Source: Erysipelotrichia bacterium
GTDB lineage: Bacteria > Bacillota_I > Bacilli_A > RFN20 > CAG-826
DNA: 52,348 bases
Reading direction: 5' to 3'
Assembly (NCBI GenBank): GCA_012522695.1
Contig: JAAYJX010000110.1
Location: forward strand, 1-52,348
Shown piece by piece: positions 51,118 to 52,348 of this stretch (the first letter of the stretch is position 1; every line of letters begins with the position of its first letter). The position numbers were made by a program, and so were the translations under genes. The notes under the pieces are model-generated. The model saw nothing but the letters and a program-made list of their open reading frames with translations, ran no database searches and was not told the DNA's origin.

Positions 51118-52038
51118 CTAATCAAAACTATTTACTATCAGTAAGCGATATTTACTTACGTATTCTTCTAATTCGTTTTTATTAAGTTGCAACTTTAAAA
51201 TAATATCGTCTAAATTAATTTGCGTTTTTAAATATTCACCTGCTAAAACAATTAACGCGCCAGTTAATAAATTAGTCTCATCCATGTTTGCAACAACATC
51301 AGGAAAAAGAAGAAAAAATAGTTGATCAAATAATTGTCGCGAAACATCACGAATCGTCGTATTTTTTGTTAAAGTTTCGATATCATCGAATAAATCTTCT
51401 TCAAGTAAATTATAATCTAATAAATTAATATCTTTAGGTATTAAGGAAAAAGTTTTTTCGTTTTTAGTAAAAGTAATTTCTTTTTCATCCTTATTTTCAA
51501 TTAGAAGCATTAAAGCAAACGTTTTTATAAAATTACTAGCAACATTGCCAACGATTAATTTTCTTAAAGGTTTAAAAAAATTACTAACTTTGCGTTGACG
51601 AATGTTTTCTAAAGCAATAATTAAATCATTTTCATCTTTTGGATGAAGTAACATTGTTTCTAATTGTTCATCGCTTAAAAGGGGTTTTGGGCGATTTTTT
51701 AATTCGTAATTTCTAATCATTTGTGTGGCACTACTTAAATATTCTTCGACCTCTTGTGATATATAAGGAAAGTTTTCATAATGTTTAACAATTTGATAAG
51801 CTTCTTCATAAAGTTTTAATTTTATTAATGAAGCAAAATGAATTTGCATCATTTCGAAAGTATACTCTTTAAAATGATTATTTTCTTTTTTAATTAAAGC
51901 GATTGCTTTTTCAAATTGTTCTAAATGAAAAAAAGATTCTAAACGGTAATATAAAGACAATGCGTCATGACTTTTATTCGTTAAAGAAAGAATTAATTCG
52001 TATTCTTTTTTAGCAAATAATTTTTTTAATGAGCCCAT
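51118..52038 (-). CDS. TPR-like hypothetical protein (positional analogue of YsoA upstream of tig)
   Basis: Helical repeat-like sequence (ALSLYYRLESFFHLEQFEKAIALIKKE); upstream of tig. Confidence 0.55.
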   Translation of the reverse strand: MGSLKKLFAKKEYELILSLTNKSHDALSLYYRLESFFHLEQFEKAIALIKKENNHFKEYTFEMMQIHFASLIKLKLYEEAYQIVKHYENFPYISQEVEEYLSSATQMIRNYELKNRPKPLLSDEQLETMLLHPKDENDLIIALENIRQRKVSNFFKPLRKLIVGNVASNFIKTFALMLLIENKDEKEITFTKNEKTFSLIPKDINLLDYNLLEEDLFDDIETLTKNTTIRDVSRQLFDQLFFLLFPDVVANMDETNLLTGALIVLAGEYLKTQINLDDIILKLQLNKNELEEYVSKYRLLIVNSFD

Positions 52039-52124
52039 ATAAAAATTATATCATAACCTTTGGTTATGTTTCAAGATAAACTTTTTACGCATTATCGTAA
52101 ATTTACGTCTTTTTGTAAATAAAA

Positions 52125-52150
52125 ATGCCACGGATTAATGTAGCATTATT
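52125..52150 (-). terminator. Possible terminator downstream of tRNA-Arg
   Basis: AATGCTAC...GTGGCATTTTT on the minus strand. Confidence 0.45.
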
Positions 52151-52154
52151 TGTT

Positions 52155-52231
52155 TGGCGTCCTCTGGGCGACTCGAACGCCCGACCTACGGCTTAGAAGG
52201 CCGTTGCTCTGTCCAACTGAGCTAAGAGGAC
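52155..52231 (-). tRNA. tRNA-Arg (anticodon TCT), CCA encoded
   Basis: GTCCTCTTAGCTCAGTTGGACAGAGCAACGGCCTTCTAAGCCGTAGGTCGGGCGTTCGAGTCGCCCAGAGGACGCCA folds as a cloverleaf, anticodon loop CTTCTAA. Confidence 0.95.
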
Positions 52232-52273
52232 ACTTCGCCTATATAATATATTATTTATAGACAATAATATCAA

Positions 52274-52348
52274 TTATAAATTGTTTACTTCTTTTAACTT
52301 GTCAAAAACATTTTTCGCAACAGATTTTGGTAAGAGTTGTTCTAATTC
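52274..52348 (-). CDS. C-terminal end of an unidentified CDS running off the window
   Basis: Open frame ELEQLLPKSVAKNVFDKLKEVNNL-stop. Confidence 0.4.
   Translation of the reverse strand, partial: ELEQLLPKSVAKNVFDKLKEVNNL

Noticed and set aside
45-52038. Fixed TGA=Trp code (table 4) for the whole window
   Set aside because: Conserved Trp sites use TGG, only one in-frame TGA was found (lon), and three genes end at TGA. A fully reassigned AT-rich genome should use TGA for Trp frequently.
1-52348. CRISPR arrays, prophage, IS elements or defence island
   Set aside because: No regularly spaced repeats, transposases other than the housekeeping XerD, or phage/defence gene motifs were seen.

Overview
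This is a 52.3 kb AT-rich window of a low-GC Firmicutes/Mollicutes-like (Bacilli-lineage) chromosome made up almost entirely of housekeeping genes in Bacillus-like order: parE-parC, yqeG-yqeH-nadD/yqeK-rsfS, nusB-xseA-xseB-dxs, aspS-hisS-rel, recJ-secDF-ruvB-ruvA, obg-rpmA-prp-rplU, radC-valS, and ysxC-lon-tig-TPR. I see no phage, transposon, CRISPR or obvious defence island, and no clear new multi-gene system. The most interesting signals are: (1) a strong dif-like XerC/XerD site (13488-13515) in a noncoding gap just before coding polarity flips from mostly + to almost all -, which suggests the replication terminus; (2) a lon gene intact except for one in-frame TGA just before the Walker A motif; (3) an EF-P whose PGKG tip loop is replaced by TAMR, while the PPP motif of ValS is retained in the same window; (4) tandem paralogous lipoprotein genes, one with a TAA at codon 3; (5) two intergenic DnaA-box/CTA-repeat patches resembling unwinding elements, away from any dnaA; (6) a 60-aa peptide next to radC with a leader-like N-terminus, and an unannotated 32-aa membrane microprotein ORF before ruvA. 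All assignments come from reading the sequence and remembered family motifs; no search was run.
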